Of a stretch of DNA of 64,000 nt, positions 1 through 8,120 are shown in pieces (within the stretch, counting starts at the first letter, position 1; every line of letters starts with the position of its first letter). The stretch lies in the NCBI GenBank assembly GCA_017525035.1, contig JAFXTH010000023.1, positions 1-64,000 of the forward strand, read 5' to 3'. This DNA is from Bacilli bacterium. GTDB lineage: Bacteria; Bacillota_I; Bacilli_A; RF39; UBA660. The translations under genes were made by a program, and so were the position numbers. Below the pieces are notes generated by a model. That model saw only the letters and a list, made by a program, of their open reading frames with translations. It made no database searches and was not told the DNA's origin.

Positions 1-430
1 CATCATTTAATGCATCATAACTTCTCTTTAATGCTTTTAATGAATCTTCTTTTGTAAAGTGAACAAATACTCTCCAACAGAAAATAGCATTATATTTATC
101 TTTAAATTTATCTGTTAATAAATTAAACTTTATTGGCTCTAATCCATTATCTTTTATGGCTTTTAAGAAATCATCAGCCACATCACTTGCTGTTACATTG
201 TATCCAAGTTTCTCTATGTATTTAGCATTTTCTCCATCGGCTGAACCGACTTCTAAGATTTTACTTCCTTTAGGTAATTCTTTAAAAGTTTCTTTAATAA
301 ACAAATTTACTTTCTTTTTATATTCTTTAGCGCTTTCTTTATATTCTTTAGCAACTATCTTAGAACTTTCTAAATAATTCTTTGCAGCCTTTTGATAAGC
401 TTCTAATGTTTTTTTATTTTGAATACTCAT
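1..430 (-). CDS. Class I SAM-dependent methyltransferase (3' end cut by window)
   Basis: Reading leftwards from an ATG at 430, the frame stays open to the window edge, so the C-terminus is missing. About 143 residues are visible. The glycine-rich SAM-binding motif I reads LEVGSADG near residue 60, followed by an acidic motif (TASDVADDF) and the post-motif stretch YNAIFCWRVFVHF, which matches the Methyltransf_11/25 type. The first 50 residues are a Lys/Glu-rich helix. A good ribosome site (TGAGGTAATT) precedes the ATG. The substrate cannot be told from sequence. It is followed on the left by unseen sequence and lies 15 bases from the LOG-family gene on the same strand. Confidence 0.8.
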   Translation of the reverse strand, partial: MSIQNKKTLEAYQKAAKNYLESSKIVAKEYKESAKEYKKKVNLFIKETFKELPKGSKILEVGSADGENAKYIEKLGYNVTASDVADDFLKAIKDNGLEPIKFNLLTDKFKDKYNAIFCWRVFVHFTKEDSLKALKRSYDALND

Positions 431-445
431 AATTACCTCACTATT

Positions 446-979
446 CTATTTACAATTGTTTAAATAATTAACAACTTCATCTATGTTGTTTGCAACATAG
501 TACTTATTCTTTTCACTTTCTTTTACAAATTTTTCTTTAAAAATATCATCGATAAACGATATTAATTTATCATAATATCCACATGAATTATAAAGAATAA
601 TTGGAATATTAATTTCATTACATATTTTACTATAGTTAGCAGTAAAGAATTCATATAATGATCCGAATCCTCCTGGAAGTAATATTATTGCATCACTTTC
701 TTGATATATTTTCATGGTACTATCTAACATTGTTTTTGTGATAAGTTCTTTATCACATTCTAATGTTTTAAAACTTTCTATATAAAATTCAGAACACATA
801 CCTGTAACTTTTCTATTGTTCTTCTTAGCAATATTATATGATACTCCCATTAATCCTTTATCATATGCTCCAAAAACTAAATCGTTATCTTTTAATAATA
901 TCTCTAAAAGTTTTGTACAATCTTCTACGTACTTACTTGGTATCATCTCGCTTGATGATGCTCCTATAAATAATTTCAT
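446..979 (-). CDS. LOG-family protein (Rossmann-fold nucleotide phosphoribohydrolase)
   Basis: This 177-residue protein belongs to the LOG/TIGR00730 family, whose characterised members cleave nucleoside 5'-monophosphates (cytokinin riboside phosphates in plants and some bacteria) to base plus ribose phosphate. The signature is PGGFGSLYE around residue 105, matching the family pattern PGGxGTxxE with Ser for Thr. The N-terminus has the typical GASS motif (residues 6-9). I place the start at the ATG at 979 because AGGTGATTAAA sits just upstream. An in-frame GTG at 988 overlaps that ribosome site and is less likely. A TATAAT box lies about 15-20 bases upstream, giving a very short leader. The physiological substrate is unknown. 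Confidence 0.8.
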   Translation of the reverse strand: MKLFIGASSSEMIPSKYVEDCTKLLEILLKDNDLVFGAYDKGLMGVSYNIAKKNNRKVTGMCSEFYIESFKTLECDKELITKTMLDSTMKIYQESDAIILLPGGFGSLYEFFTANYSKICNEINIPIILYNSCGYYDKLISFIDDIFKEKFVKESEKNKYYVANNIDEVVNYLNNCK

Positions 980-1004
980 TTTAATCACCTATCTAATTAT
1001 AGCA

Positions 1005-1034
1005 TAAAAAAGACTAGTATTACCTAGCCTGTTT
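1005..1034 (-). terminator. Intrinsic terminator after murD, overlapping its stop codon
   Basis: The stem AGACTAG/CTAGCCT (one G-U pair on the transcript) with a 6-base loop is followed on the minus strand by a T run. It covers the last codons and the TAA of murD. It is one of the GACTAG-type stems repeated across the left 15 kb. Confidence 0.75.
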
Positions 1035-2384
1035 TAATATTTCATTTTTATAATCTTTACCACGTTCTTCGAAGTTTTTATAAGTATTGTAACTTGCTGC
1101 TGCAGGTGATAGCATACATGCTTTACCTTCTTCAGTATTTTCGTATGCAAGTCTTACTGCATCTTTCATATCTATTGCTTTGAATATCTTTTTATTACAT
1201 TCTTTTTTTTCTAATAGATCTGCAATAGTATATCCAGTATCTTTAAGACAAATAATTACTTTTATCTTGTTGCTATTATATAGATAATCGATTAAATCAC
1301 CATAATCAATTCCCCTATCAAGCCCTCCAATTATAATTGTATAAGCATTTTCAATCGCATTAACACAGTTAATAGCAGTCATTGGAATAGTTGATATTGA
1401 ATCATTATAGAAATCTATTCCTTTGTAATTACCTACAAGTTCTAGCCTGTGTTCTAAAGGCTTAAATGTATCTACTAAATCACATACTTTATCTAAATCA
1501 AGTTTAAGTATATCTGCAACAATAAGTACTGGTGCAATATTGTAATAGTTATGTTCACCCAAAATATTTCTTTTTCTATTTTTTAAATATACTAATTTAT
1601 CATTTAAATATAAACCATCTTCTTTTATAGTTACACCTTTATTTGTTTCTTCTGTACTATAAGTATAAGTATTTTTAGAATCTTTAAAATACTTTACTGA
1701 ATCTTTTGAATCAAGTCCCCATATCTTATAGTCATTTTCTTTTTGATACTTAAAGATATTTAACTTAGCAAATATATAATCTTCATATGATTTATATAGA
1801 TCTAAATGTTCTTCATATAAGTTAAGTAAAATACTTATATTAGGAGATGCTTTAACAAATTTTAACTGATGACAACTTAACTCTAATACAAATATTGTAT
1901 CTTCATTTATTTCTTCTATTTTCTCAAATACTGGTATTCCAATATTACCCGCGAACAAAGTATTCTCGTGCATATTTGAAATAACATGATATATAAGTGA
2001 AGAAGTTGTACTCTTTCCTTTAGTACCTGTTACTCCTATAGTTTTACAAATACTATGTCTTAAAAATAAATCTATTTGAGACGTTATTTTGTTTTCAAAT
2101 GAAGAATAATCTATGAATTTAAAATTAACTCCAGGAGATTTAATAATTAAATCATAGTCATCTAAATTATCTAAATAATTTTTACCTAATATCAAAGTAA
2201 TATTCTTATCACTAGTTAATTCAGGATTCTTATTTATTAATTCTTCATTACCATCAGCAATATATAAGTGTTTATCTTTCAAACTTTTTCTTATGAAATT
2301 ATATGTTGATTTACCTTCTCTACCATATCCAAGTATTAATACTTTATCAAAAGAATCTATTTCAGAAATAATACTGTTAATCAT
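1020..2384 (-). CDS. murD: UDP-N-acetylmuramoyl-L-alanine--glutamate ligase (MurD family, probably the L-Glu-adding type)
   Basis: The 454-residue product has the Mur-ligase architecture: an N-terminal Rossmann domain with GYGREGKST (about 19-27), the P-loop GVTGTKGKST (about 117-126), the central ATPase domain and a C-terminal domain starting near residue 300. It adds glutamate to UDP-MurNAc-L-Ala in the cytoplasm. The ATG at 2384 is preceded by AAAGGAGGAATTC and overlaps the end of the MurL-like gene by 8 bases, so the two are translationally coupled. In Xanthomonas the partner of MurL is MurD2, which adds L-Glu instead of D-Glu. The coupling suggests the same here, but substrate stereochemistry cannot be read from this sequence alone. 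Confidence 0.88.
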   Translation of the reverse strand: MINSIISEIDSFDKVLILGYGREGKSTYNFIRKSLKDKHLYIADGNEELINKNPELTSDKNITLILGKNYLDNLDDYDLIIKSPGVNFKFIDYSSFENKITSQIDLFLRHSICKTIGVTGTKGKSTTSSLIYHVISNMHENTLFAGNIGIPVFEKIEEINEDTIFVLELSCHQLKFVKASPNISILLNLYEEHLDLYKSYEDYIFAKLNIFKYQKENDYKIWGLDSKDSVKYFKDSKNTYTYSTEETNKGVTIKEDGLYLNDKLVYLKNRKRNILGEHNYYNIAPVLIVADILKLDLDKVCDLVDTFKPLEHRLELVGNYKGIDFYNDSISTIPMTAINCVNAIENAYTIIIGGLDRGIDYGDLIDYLYNSNKIKVIICLKDTGYTIADLLEKKECNKKIFKAIDMKDAVRLAYENTEEGKACMLSPAAASYNTYKNFEERGKDYKNEILKQAR

Positions 2385-3717
2385 TATAGAATTCCTCCTT
2401 TAGTAGATTAAGTAAATAATCATTTACATTATGTTCATTATTTAACTCAGTTAAAATCTTATCATCTGGTTTTACAACGTCATAATGATTTTTATAATAA
2501 TCAAGCAAATATGGTTTATCATATCCTCTTAGAATTAAATTATTAACAACATAACTTACTTCTTCAATTGTTCCTACACATTCGAATGGTTTGTTCTCAG
2601 TTTTCCCTAAAAGTTCTAGGAAATACTGTAGCATATTTTCGTCATCCAGCATATTTTCTCCAAATACATCTATCATTGTCTTTTCATCTACAAAGTAACT
2701 CATTATGATATATATGAATAAACATTTTGGACAAGATAGACACCATCCATCAGTAACACCAATATTCTTTCTTTTACCACCATTATTACAGCTTATGAAA
2801 TGTTTAAAATATTTTGGATATTTAGTAAATATTTTCATAATTTCAATCTCACTAAGTGGCCTTAATAAACTAAAATATTCTATTTTGTCTGTTAAATAGT
2901 TTTTAACATACCATCTAAAATCTTGTTCAAATTCAAAGCTCTTTGAGTATTGATGATTTATATTAGTACCTTTAACGCTTGCTTCATTACTTGATGATTC
3001 ATTAGAAAGTACTATGTATTTTATTCCATTTAAGTATGCTGAGATGTATGCGATGAAAGCAATACATGATGATATTGGTGTATGACCATTTAGAAATCCT
3101 CTATTATTTAATTCAATTATATTTTTATCAAATAATCTTGTTGGATTAATAATATCTTTAATTCCTGCTATTTCAGCACTTTCAAAACATACTTTACGAT
3201 TGTTCATAATAAATGCATGTTTATCATTCTCATTTTTAAGTATTTCGAGTGATACAATAGAATCTTTTCCTCCACCTACTGCTATTAAATATCCTTTGTA
3301 TTCATTATTATCAGTAAATGAATAATCATCTTTTGTTGTTGTAATATTTACAAAATTTTCTTCTGGAGTAATTCCATTAGTGTAGAAAAATTCCCCTAAA
3401 CCATTAAGCATAAGTTTCTTAACCCATGCTATTTGCTTATCATCAAGATGTCCACATTCAATAAATATATTAGGAGAACAAGTTGGTTTCCAATAACTAG
3501 GAAGTTCACAAAGTCCTAATGAGAATATCATCTTGTTAAGTAGATTCTTATCATATTCTTTAACTGTCTTTGGCACTTTTAATGTAGGATTAAATCTCAT
3601 CAATCCCTTTATTTCAAAATCATAAGTTACAAAGATATGATCTATCTTATCCTCAACATTAAATCCATGATAATAAAAATCAGGATATAAATTTCTAAAC
3701 TCGTTATATTTATCCAT
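2377..3717 (-). CDS. murL: MurL-type UDP-N-acetylmuramoyl-L-alanyl-L-glutamate epimerase
   Basis: The 446-residue protein matches what I know of the MurL family, which epimerises the terminal L-Glu of UDP-MurNAc-L-Ala-L-Glu to D-Glu in an ATP-dependent manner. Visible features are an ATP-pyrophosphatase-like loop AVGGGKDS (about 146-153), the conserved NHQYSKSFEFE stretch near residue 255, SNESSSNEASVKGTN just before it, and a C-terminal Cys motif (WCLSCPKC). Length agrees with the family (about 450). It lies directly upstream of, and overlaps, the murD-like ligase. Start at the ATG 3717 with GGAGTGATTAT upstream and a TATAAT box before that. The family call is from memory of motifs; a profile search would settle it. 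Confidence 0.82.
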   Translation of the reverse strand: MDKYNEFRNLYPDFYYHGFNVEDKIDHIFVTYDFEIKGLMRFNPTLKVPKTVKEYDKNLLNKMIFSLGLCELPSYWKPTCSPNIFIECGHLDDKQIAWVKKLMLNGLGEFFYTNGITPEENFVNITTTKDDYSFTDNNEYKGYLIAVGGGKDSIVSLEILKNENDKHAFIMNNRKVCFESAEIAGIKDIINPTRLFDKNIIELNNRGFLNGHTPISSCIAFIAYISAYLNGIKYIVLSNESSSNEASVKGTNINHQYSKSFEFEQDFRWYVKNYLTDKIEYFSLLRPLSEIEIMKIFTKYPKYFKHFISCNNGGKRKNIGVTDGWCLSCPKCLFIYIIMSYFVDEKTMIDVFGENMLDDENMLQYFLELLGKTENKPFECVGTIEEVSYVVNNLILRGYDKPYLLDYYKNHYDVVKPDDKILTELNNEHNVNDYLLNLLKEEFYND

Positions 3718-3756
3718 ATAATCACTCCATACTATATAATTATATACTAATCAAAT

Positions 3757-3784
3757 AAAAAAGACTAGTTTTCTCTAGTCTTTT
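3757..3784 (-). terminator. Intrinsic terminator after the GGGtGRT gene
   Basis: The stem AAAAGACTAG/CTAGTCTTTT with a 6-base loop is followed on the minus strand by a T run. It belongs to the recurrent GACTAG/CTAGTC series. Confidence 0.8.
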
Positions 3785-3790
3785 AATTAA

Positions 3791-4789
3791 TTATTTAGTT
3801 GCTTCTTCAATTGCAACTGCAACCGATACTGTAGCACCAACCATTGGGTTGTTACCCATACCAATTAATCCCATCATTTCTACGTGTGCAGGAACTGATG
3901 ATGATCCAGCAAATTGTGCGTCACTATGCATTCTTCCCATTGTATCTGTCATACCATATGAAGCAGGTCCTGCTGCCATATTATCTGGGTGTAATGTTCT
4001 TCCTGTTCCACCACCTGATGCAACTGAGAAGTACTTCTTACCTTTTTCAACGCATTCTTTCTTATATGTTCCAGCAACTGGATGTTGGAATCTAGTAGGA
4101 TTTGTTGAGTTACCAGTAATTGATACATCAACATCTTCATAAGTCATGATTGCTACACCTTCTCTAACATCGTTAGCACCATAACATCTTACTTTTCCTC
4201 TTTCTCCATCAGAGTATTTGATTTCTTCAACTATTTTTAATTTACTTGTATAGTAATCAAATTCTGTTTTAACATAAGTAAATCCATTAATACGTGAAAT
4301 AATTTGAGCAGCGTCTTTTCCTAAACCATTTAAAATTACCTTTAATGGTTCTTTTCTAACTTTATTAGCATTCTTAGCAATACCAATTGCACCTTCTGCT
4401 GCTGCGAATGATTCATGTCCTGCTAGGAAAGCAAAACATTTAGTACTATCACTTAATAGCATTGATGCAAGATTACCATGTCCTAAACCAACTTTACGGT
4501 CATCAGCAACACTTCCTGGAATACAAAATGCTTGTAATCCTTCACCTATTGCAACTGCTGCATCTGCTGCTTTAGTTCTTCCAGATTTAATTGCAATTGC
4601 TGCTCCTAATGTATAAGCCCAGCATGCATTTTCAAAACAAATTGGTTGAACTCCTTTTACTATTTCATATGGGTCAAACCCTAAATCAGTACATATTTTT
4701 CTAGCATCATCAAAATCTTTGATACCATATTTCTTCATTACAGGTTCGATTTGTTTAATTCTTCTATCATAACTTTCAAATAATGCCAT
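3791..4789 (-). CDS. GGGtGRT family protein
   Basis: The 332-residue protein carries the family-naming motif SGGGTGRTLHPDN near residue 260 and Gly/Ala-rich conserved segments (GAAIAIKSGRTKAADAA, MGLIGMGNNPMVGAT at the C-terminus). No biochemical function is established for this family. It begins 3 bases after the stop of an Fe-S scaffold-like gene, an arrangement I know from many anaerobes, which suggests a joint role in Fe-S or metal chemistry. The ribosome site AGAAAGGAATAGTTT overlaps the upstream stop codon. A GACTAG-stem terminator follows. Cytoplasmic; no signal peptide or membrane segment. Confidence 0.85.
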   Translation of the reverse strand: MALFESYDRRIKQIEPVMKKYGIKDFDDARKICTDLGFDPYEIVKGVQPICFENACWAYTLGAAIAIKSGRTKAADAAVAIGEGLQAFCIPGSVADDRKVGLGHGNLASMLLSDSTKCFAFLAGHESFAAAEGAIGIAKNANKVRKEPLKVILNGLGKDAAQIISRINGFTYVKTEFDYYTSKLKIVEEIKYSDGERGKVRCYGANDVREGVAIMTYEDVDVSITGNSTNPTRFQHPVAGTYKKECVEKGKKYFSVASGGGTGRTLHPDNMAAGPASYGMTDTMGRMHSDAQFAGSSSVPAHVEMMGLIGMGNNPMVGATVSVAVAIEEATK

Positions 4790-4792
4790 AAA

Positions 4793-5482
4793 CTATTCCT
4801 TTCTAGGGTCAATTTTCTTAACCGCTTCATCGAATCTTCCATATTGTCCGCTAGCCTTTTCAATAGCTTCCATAGGTTCAATTCCTTTTTTAATATTTTC
4901 CATCATCTTACCAAGATTAACATATTTGTATCCAATAATTTGGTCATCTTTATCTAAACCAATTTCTACAATATAACCTTCAGCAACTTCAAGATATCTA
5001 GGACCTTTTGCTAAAGTTGAATAAATAGTACCAACTTGGCTTCTTGTTCCTTTTCCTAAATCTTCAAGTCCTGCTCCAATAGCAAGTCCACCTTCACTAA
5101 ATGCTGATTGTGAACGTCCATATACTATTTGTAAGAATAATTCTCTCATAGCAGTGTTAATTGCATCACATACTAAGTCAGTATTTAATGCTTCTAATAT
5201 AGTTTTACCAACTAATATTTCACCAGCCATAGCAGCACTATGTGTCATACCACTACATCCGATTGTTTCAACTAATGCTTCTTGAATTATTCCTTCCTTG
5301 ATATTTAAAGTAAGCTTACAAGCTCCTTGTTGTGGAGCACACCATCCAATACCGTGTGTTAAGCCTGATATATCTTTAATTTCTTTGGCTTGTACCCATT
5401 TACCTTCTTCAGGAATAGGTGCAGCACCATGACTTATACCCTTTACTGGGCACATATTCTCTACTTCTTTTGAGTAAATCAC
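4793..5482 (-). CDS. NifU/IscU-like iron-sulfur cluster assembly scaffold protein
   Basis: The 229-residue protein resembles the NifU N-terminal scaffold family and has well-placed cysteines: CPVKG near residue 11, GWCAPQQGAC near 50, TIGCSGMTH near 75 and LVCDAINTAMRE near 103. Such scaffolds assemble 2Fe-2S or 4Fe-4S clusters. This subgroup always travels, in my experience, with a GGGtGRT gene, which follows here after 3 bases. The start is GTG at 5482, chosen because GAGGTGATAAT precedes it; an internal ATG at codon 10 has no ribosome site. A TATAAT box lies immediately upstream. Confidence 0.8.
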   Translation of the reverse strand: MIYSKEVENMCPVKGISHGAAPIPEEGKWVQAKEIKDISGLTHGIGWCAPQQGACKLTLNIKEGIIQEALVETIGCSGMTHSAAMAGEILVGKTILEALNTDLVCDAINTAMRELFLQIVYGRSQSAFSEGGLAIGAGLEDLGKGTRSQVGTIYSTLAKGPRYLEVAEGYIVEIGLDKDDQIIGYKYVNLGKMMENIKKGIEPMEAIEKASGQYGRFDEAVKKIDPRKE

Positions 5483-5559
5483 ATTATCACCTCATGAGTA
5501 TTATATCATGAATAAAGTTTTTTTAATCACCATTTAATTAATTTTTGTTTATTTAAATA

Positions 5560-5588
5560 GAAAAAGACTAGATTGTTCTAGTCTTTTA
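5560..5588 (-). terminator. Intrinsic terminator after the aldo-keto reductase gene
   Basis: AAAAGACTAG/CTAGTCTTTT stem with a 6-base loop, T run on the minus strand; the stem's arm touches the TAA stop at 5586-5588. Confidence 0.8.
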
Positions 5589-6680
5589 TTCAAACATTTT
5601 AGCTACTTCTTCTAGCTTTTCTCTTATTTTTATATGTTGTGGACAAATTCTTTCACATTTACCACATTTAATGCAATCTGATGCTTTACCACTATCTCTT
5701 GTTGATACTCCATAATACATTGATGAGTTCCAATCTTTAAATTGTTTTTTAGCATTATAACATGCAAACAAATCTGGTATTTTAATATTCATTGGGCAAC
5801 CTTCAACACAATATCTACATGCAGTACAAGGTATTCCTCCAAGATTTTTTAGTATTATTGCTACTTTTTCTATTGCTTCTTTTTCTTCTGGAGTTATCTT
5901 TTTAAACTCTTTCATATAACTTACATTATCTTTCATTTGCTCTAAGTCACTCATTCCAGATAATACTTTATAAACTCCATCAAAACTTGCAGCGAATCTA
6001 ATAGCATAACTTGCATAAGATAAATTATTATTCAATTTATCAAATTCTTCCTTAGCCTCTTCTGGAAGTCTTACTAATCCTCCACCTTTTACAGGTTCCA
6101 TTATCAATACTTGTTTATTATATTTTCTACAAACTTCATAGCATTTTTCGCTTTGAACACTTGGATCTTTAAAATCAACATAGTTGAATTGTATTTGTAC
6201 TATTTCTATTTCATCATGTTCTTTTAAAATATTTTCTAGCACATCACTAGTATCATGAAAAGAAATACCTAAATGTTTAATTTTTCCTTCTTCTTTAAAT
6301 CTTTTAGCTACTTCATATGCATTACATTTCATAAAATGTTTATAGTTCTCACGATTTTGAGCATGCATCAAATAATAATCAAAGTAATCAACACCACATG
6401 CCTCTAATTGTTTGTTAAAGAAAGGCTCAATATCTTCTTCTTTTTTAAAATATACATCAGTTAATTTATTTGTTAATATGAATTTACTTCTATCATATCT
6501 TTTAGATAAGCATTTTCCAATGGCTATTTCACTTTTACCATTAATATATCCATGTGCTGTATCAAAATAATTAAATCCATTATCCATGAAGTAATCAATC
6601 ATTTTGTTAAATTCTTCATAGTCTACTTCATTTTCTTTCATTGGAAGCCTCATACATCCAAATCCTAGTAATTTTTCCAT
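5586..6680 (-). CDS. Aldo/keto reductase with C-terminal 4Fe-4S ferredoxin domain
   Basis: The 364-residue protein begins with an aldo-keto reductase barrel: NYFDTAHGY near residue 37 includes the catalytic Asp-Tyr region, TNKL near 70 the Lys, and YLMHAQN the His. Residues 280 onward form a bacterial ferredoxin-like domain with CTACRYCVEGCP and CIKCGKCERICP, two CxxCxxCxxxCP clusters. Such fusions are common in anaerobes and probably pass electrons between ferredoxin and an unknown carbonyl substrate. It is a single-gene unit with TATAAT and GGAGCGATAAA upstream and a terminator downstream. Confidence 0.88.
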   Translation of the reverse strand: MEKLLGFGCMRLPMKENEVDYEEFNKMIDYFMDNGFNYFDTAHGYINGKSEIAIGKCLSKRYDRSKFILTNKLTDVYFKKEEDIEPFFNKQLEACGVDYFDYYLMHAQNRENYKHFMKCNAYEVAKRFKEEGKIKHLGISFHDTSDVLENILKEHDEIEIVQIQFNYVDFKDPSVQSEKCYEVCRKYNKQVLIMEPVKGGGLVRLPEEAKEEFDKLNNNLSYASYAIRFAASFDGVYKVLSGMSDLEQMKDNVSYMKEFKKITPEEKEAIEKVAIILKNLGGIPCTACRYCVEGCPMNIKIPDLFACYNAKKQFKDWNSSMYYGVSTRDSGKASDCIKCGKCERICPQHIKIREKLEEVAKMFE

Positions 6681-6704
6681 TTTATCGCTCCTATAATTAT
6701 ATTA

Positions 6705-7319
6705 TTATTTCCAGAAACCTTTTGATTCTGTTTGAACTGATGCTAGTTCTTTATAACAATCACCTATTACTCTTCGTTGTTGTTCCATACTACCTTCATT
6801 TAATTGCTTGCACAAAGTAGCCAATTTTATTCTTTTAATAGGTCCAACCTTTTGAAGATTATCTCTTAACATGCTATAAACAAAACCATGAACAAGCCAT
6901 TCTTGATTTATTGGTCTTCCTATTTTGTTTCTAACTAGGTTAGCATTTTGCTTTTTGCCTGTTGCAATATCTTTTGCTAAAGTAAAGAAAAAATGTTCTT
7001 TGTCCTTTCTAGTTCCAACAAAATGTATGGCTTGATTGTTGTCTTTATTAAGACTTATTGAAACCATATCACTTGTTAATAATTCATCTGATAAGTACGA
7101 ATAAATATCAACATTATCGTCCATTAATATATATGCTTCTTGAAAACTACTTTCATGTCCTGAACAACATGCAGCAGTTTTTAAGCCATTACTCCACATA
7201 ATACTTAAACAAAATCTTAATCCTTCTGATCCTTCTGAAAATTCATCCAAAGCTTTATCTATTTCATTTCTAGGAATACTATCTAGTTTTATCATAGGAC
7301 CATTATTATACTTTGACAT
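6705..7319 (-). CDS. Hypothetical protein with CCSGHE motif
   Basis: I do not recognise this 204-residue protein. It is hydrophilic, with no signal peptide or membrane segment. A cluster TAACCSGHE around residue 50, embedded in a strand-rich region, looks like a metal or active-site motif. The C-terminal part is helical and basic. The start at ATG 7319 follows GGTGATAAT, with TATAAT right before it, so the leader is only about ten bases. The terminator of the series lies after the next gene to the left, and the aldo-keto reductase follows after 24 bases, so the two may be cotranscribed. Confidence 0.6.
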   Translation of the reverse strand: MSKYNNGPMIKLDSIPRNEIDKALDEFSEGSEGLRFCLSIMWSNGLKTAACCSGHESSFQEAYILMDDNVDIYSYLSDELLTSDMVSISLNKDNNQAIHFVGTRKDKEHFFFTLAKDIATGKKQNANLVRNKIGRPINQEWLVHGFVYSMLRDNLQKVGPIKRIKLATLCKQLNEGSMEQQRRVIGDCYKELASVQTESKGFWK

Positions 7320-7341
7320 ATTATCACCAATATTATTATAT

Positions 7342-7369
7342 AAAAAAAGACTAGCTTTGACTAGTCATT
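7342..7369 (-). terminator. Intrinsic terminator containing the upstream gene's stop codon
   Basis: GACTAG/CTAGTC stem with a 6-base loop and a long T run on the minus strand. The TAG stop at 7351-7353 of the neighbouring gene is formed by the CTAG of the stem itself. Confidence 0.75.
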
Positions 7370-7998
7370 TTCATTTGTTTTGGATTTGCTTCTACAATCC
7401 CATATTTTCTTTCTACAACTGTAGGTAGATTTGAAATATCTACAGTACCAAGAACTTGTGCTAATGGAAGACCATTAACTGCTGTATAATCTACATTTGT
7501 AGTAAGTTCTTCTGGAAAGAATCCGTTTAATAAAATATCAACATCATATTTATCTTTTGAGTTATATTTTGCCTTTTTAGCTTGTAATGTAATTGGGCTT
7601 GCTACTTTACATATCATAACACCAATTCTATATTTATTAACTTCTTCTCCAAGAGATTCATGTAAGATAAATTCTACAATAGTATTATCATCAAGCATAG
7701 CAAAGTTCATTGTATGATCATTTCCTTGACTTTCTCCAGTTGATAAATTCATTGGATATGGTTCAAGAAAATGTCCTGATATTAAACAATTTGCTGGTAA
7801 AGAACTAATAATAAAATCATATACATCCCTATTATTTAATGGATAATATTTTACATAACTTTTACCAACTGCAATATCTTGATGATCAACTAAGTCTTGT
7901 AATACATTAGATGATACAACTGCATCAGCTTTATCGTTAGCCTCTCTAATCTGTTTTAAAAGATGATCTCTTGCTTCTAAAATCTCATTCTTTTCCAT
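7351..7998 (-). CDS. Hypothetical protein, suppressor-of-fused-like or unknown fold
   Basis: The 215-residue protein is not recognised with confidence. It is a soluble mixed alpha/beta protein with the segments SLPANCLISGHFLEPYPMNL and VEFILHESLGEE in the middle. Its last codons (M-T-S-Q-S-TAG) lie inside the terminator stem. I start at the ATG at 7998; in-frame upstream codons reach 8025, but AAGGGGAAGTGTG lies between and serves better as a ribosome site. TATAAT lies about 30 bases further upstream. Single-gene unit. Confidence 0.55.
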   Translation of the reverse strand: MEKNEILEARDHLLKQIREANDKADAVVSSNVLQDLVDHQDIAVGKSYVKYYPLNNRDVYDFIISSLPANCLISGHFLEPYPMNLSTGESQGNDHTMNFAMLDDNTIVEFILHESLGEEVNKYRIGVMICKVASPITLQAKKAKYNSKDKYDVDILLNGFFPEELTTNVDYTAVNGLPLAQVLGTVDISNLPTVVERKYGIVEANPKQMKMTSQS

Positions 7999-8090
7999 AA
8001 TAATCACACTTCCCCTTAAAAACATGCGCTATTATACAACATTTTCTTAAAAAAGTCAAATTATAGTTAATATATCTAGTTATTTTCAAC

Positions 8091-8120
8091 AAAAAAACTA
8101 GATTTTTTTCTAGTTTTTTT
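8091..8120 (-). terminator. Intrinsic terminator after the SDR gene
   Basis: AAAAACTAG/CTAGTTTTT stem with an 8-base T-rich loop, T run on the minus strand. It is a member of the CTAG stem series and abuts the SDR stop codon. Confidence 0.7.
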
